Assembly (NCBI GenBank): GCA_027578815.1
Contig: JANBTH010000458.1
Span: forward strand, 1-16,958
Direction: 5' to 3'
Source of the DNA: Coemansia sp. RSA 1804
Lineage: Eukaryota > Kickxellomycota > Kickxellomycetes > Kickxellales > Kickxellaceae
Length of the DNA: 16,958 bases
This document shows positions 16,428-16,958 of this stretch, one piece after another; positions within the stretch are counted from its first letter, which is position 1; each line of letters starts with the position of its first letter. Under the pieces are notes generated by a model. The model saw only the letters and a program-made list of their open reading frames with translations, had not been told where the DNA came from and did no database searches. Both the position numbers and the translations under genes were made by a program.

Positions 16428-16958
16428 TTACATTGAAGCACGAAGGAGCATTCCGGATCTCACCGTTACAATCTCACGTTCGTCGTCATCGATAGTCGAG
16501 TCCAGGTAGATTCCAAAAACAACCTTTCCACCGACTCTCATGCGCCGTGCCAGAGTGGAGTACGGTGCCTTGAGTGTTTTTGCCGAGTTCTGATCAATGG
16601 AGATCATCTGGCACCTTCTGCATGGTCCACTGACCTTGAAGACTCGCTGGAGCCCAAACTCCATATATATCCACTGCAGCTCTTCAAACGGCTCCAACGC
16701 GCGCCCAGCTGGCCCATTGGTCGCCGATTTGACAATAATGTTAGGACGGTACTGCATGGGACCTGTACTAGCCGTCTCAGAATGCGGATTTTCTGCTGAC
16801 AACGACTCCTCGGCCACCCACTCCTCCACTTGCTGTGCGCTCTCTTGTGTCACCAAGAGGATCTGCGACTCATTTGCAAATGAGATGTTGCCGCGTCTGG
16901 TGCACGACGATATGCCCTTTTCCACACCATCATTGTCTGAGCCGCTGAATGGCATAGT
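16428..16958 (-). CDS. MOCOS: Molybdenum cofactor sulfurase, C-terminal MOSC domain (5' end outside window)
   Basis: Partial gene running off the right edge. The last 176 codons are present. MOCOS converts desulfo-Moco to the sulfurated form needed by xanthine dehydrogenase and aldehyde oxidase, and its C-terminal MOSC domain binds the cofactor. Counting from the ATG at 16955: FANESQILLV (26-35) is the end of the MOSC N-terminal barrel, YRPNIIV (69-75) is the conserved RPN motif, GPCRRCQMISID (110-121) is the Cys signature as found in MOCOS proteins, and GGKVVFGIYLD (142-152) is the closing strand. The ATG at 16955 lies inside the conserved domain and the frame is open to the edge, so it is probably not the start. 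The alternative is a stand-alone MOSC protein of the mARC type, but mARC usually lacks the RCQMI signature. An aminotransferase-like NifS domain should lie beyond the edge. Confidence 0.87.
   Translation of the reverse strand, partial: TMPFSGSDNDGVEKGISSCTRRGNISFANESQILLVTQESAQQVEEWVAEESLSAENPHSETASTGPMQYRPNIIVKSATNGPAGRALEPFEELQWIYMEFGLQRVFKVSGPCRRCQMISIDQNSAKTLKAPYSTLARRMRVGGKVVFGIYLDSTIDDDEREIVTVRSGMLLRASM

Overview
The window looks like nuclear DNA of a fungus. The evidence is compact genes that are mostly intronless, a spliceosomal intron in an HSF-type transcription factor gene, a perfect TACTAAC-type branch site, and a Som1 homologue (a mitochondrial inner-membrane peptidase subunit known to me from fungi). 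A molybdenum-cofactor sulfurase-like gene argues against Saccharomycetes such as baker's yeast, which lack Moco. An early-diverging lineage such as Kickxellomycotina is my inference from intron-poor genes and AT-rich intergenic DNA; nothing here proves it.

Layout, left to right: a plus-strand leucine-rich-repeat gene (401-1678) with a TATA-like box upstream. Convergent to it is a minus-strand transcription factor locus (2005-5912). Its 5' part (4967-5912) encodes an HSF-type DNA-binding domain split by a 141-bp intron. A long low-complexity Ser/Pro/Gln-rich exon (2005-3194) is probably its C-terminal part, joined across a 1.77-kb intron. A 6.3-kb AT-rich stretch (5913-12175) follows in which I can support no gene. 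It lies between the HSF promoter and the 3' end of the next minus-strand gene, the CCR4-NOT subunit CNOT9/Caf40 (12176-13315). A roughly 500-bp intergenic region separates CNOT9 from the divergent small gene SOM1 (13815-14045). SOM1 is followed in tandem by a SET-domain lysine methyltransferase of the SETD6/Rkm/Rubisco-LSMT type with large acidic insertions (14369-16300). Convergent to that, and cut by the window edge, is the C-terminal MOSC domain of a molybdenum-cofactor sulfurase (16428 to the edge).

The genes do not form a pathway. They are a transcription factor, an mRNA-decay complex subunit, a mitochondrial protease subunit, a protein methyltransferase and a Moco-maturation enzyme, as expected for a stretch of fungal chromosome. 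I found no mobile element, RNA gene or defence-type system. The points most worth a second look are the HSF locus (a stop-free intron of 3n length inside the DNA-binding domain, a very long second intron and a 6-kb upstream desert), the exact twin CX9C pattern of the Som1 homologue, and the Cys/His knuckle plus acidic block inserted into the SET catalytic core.
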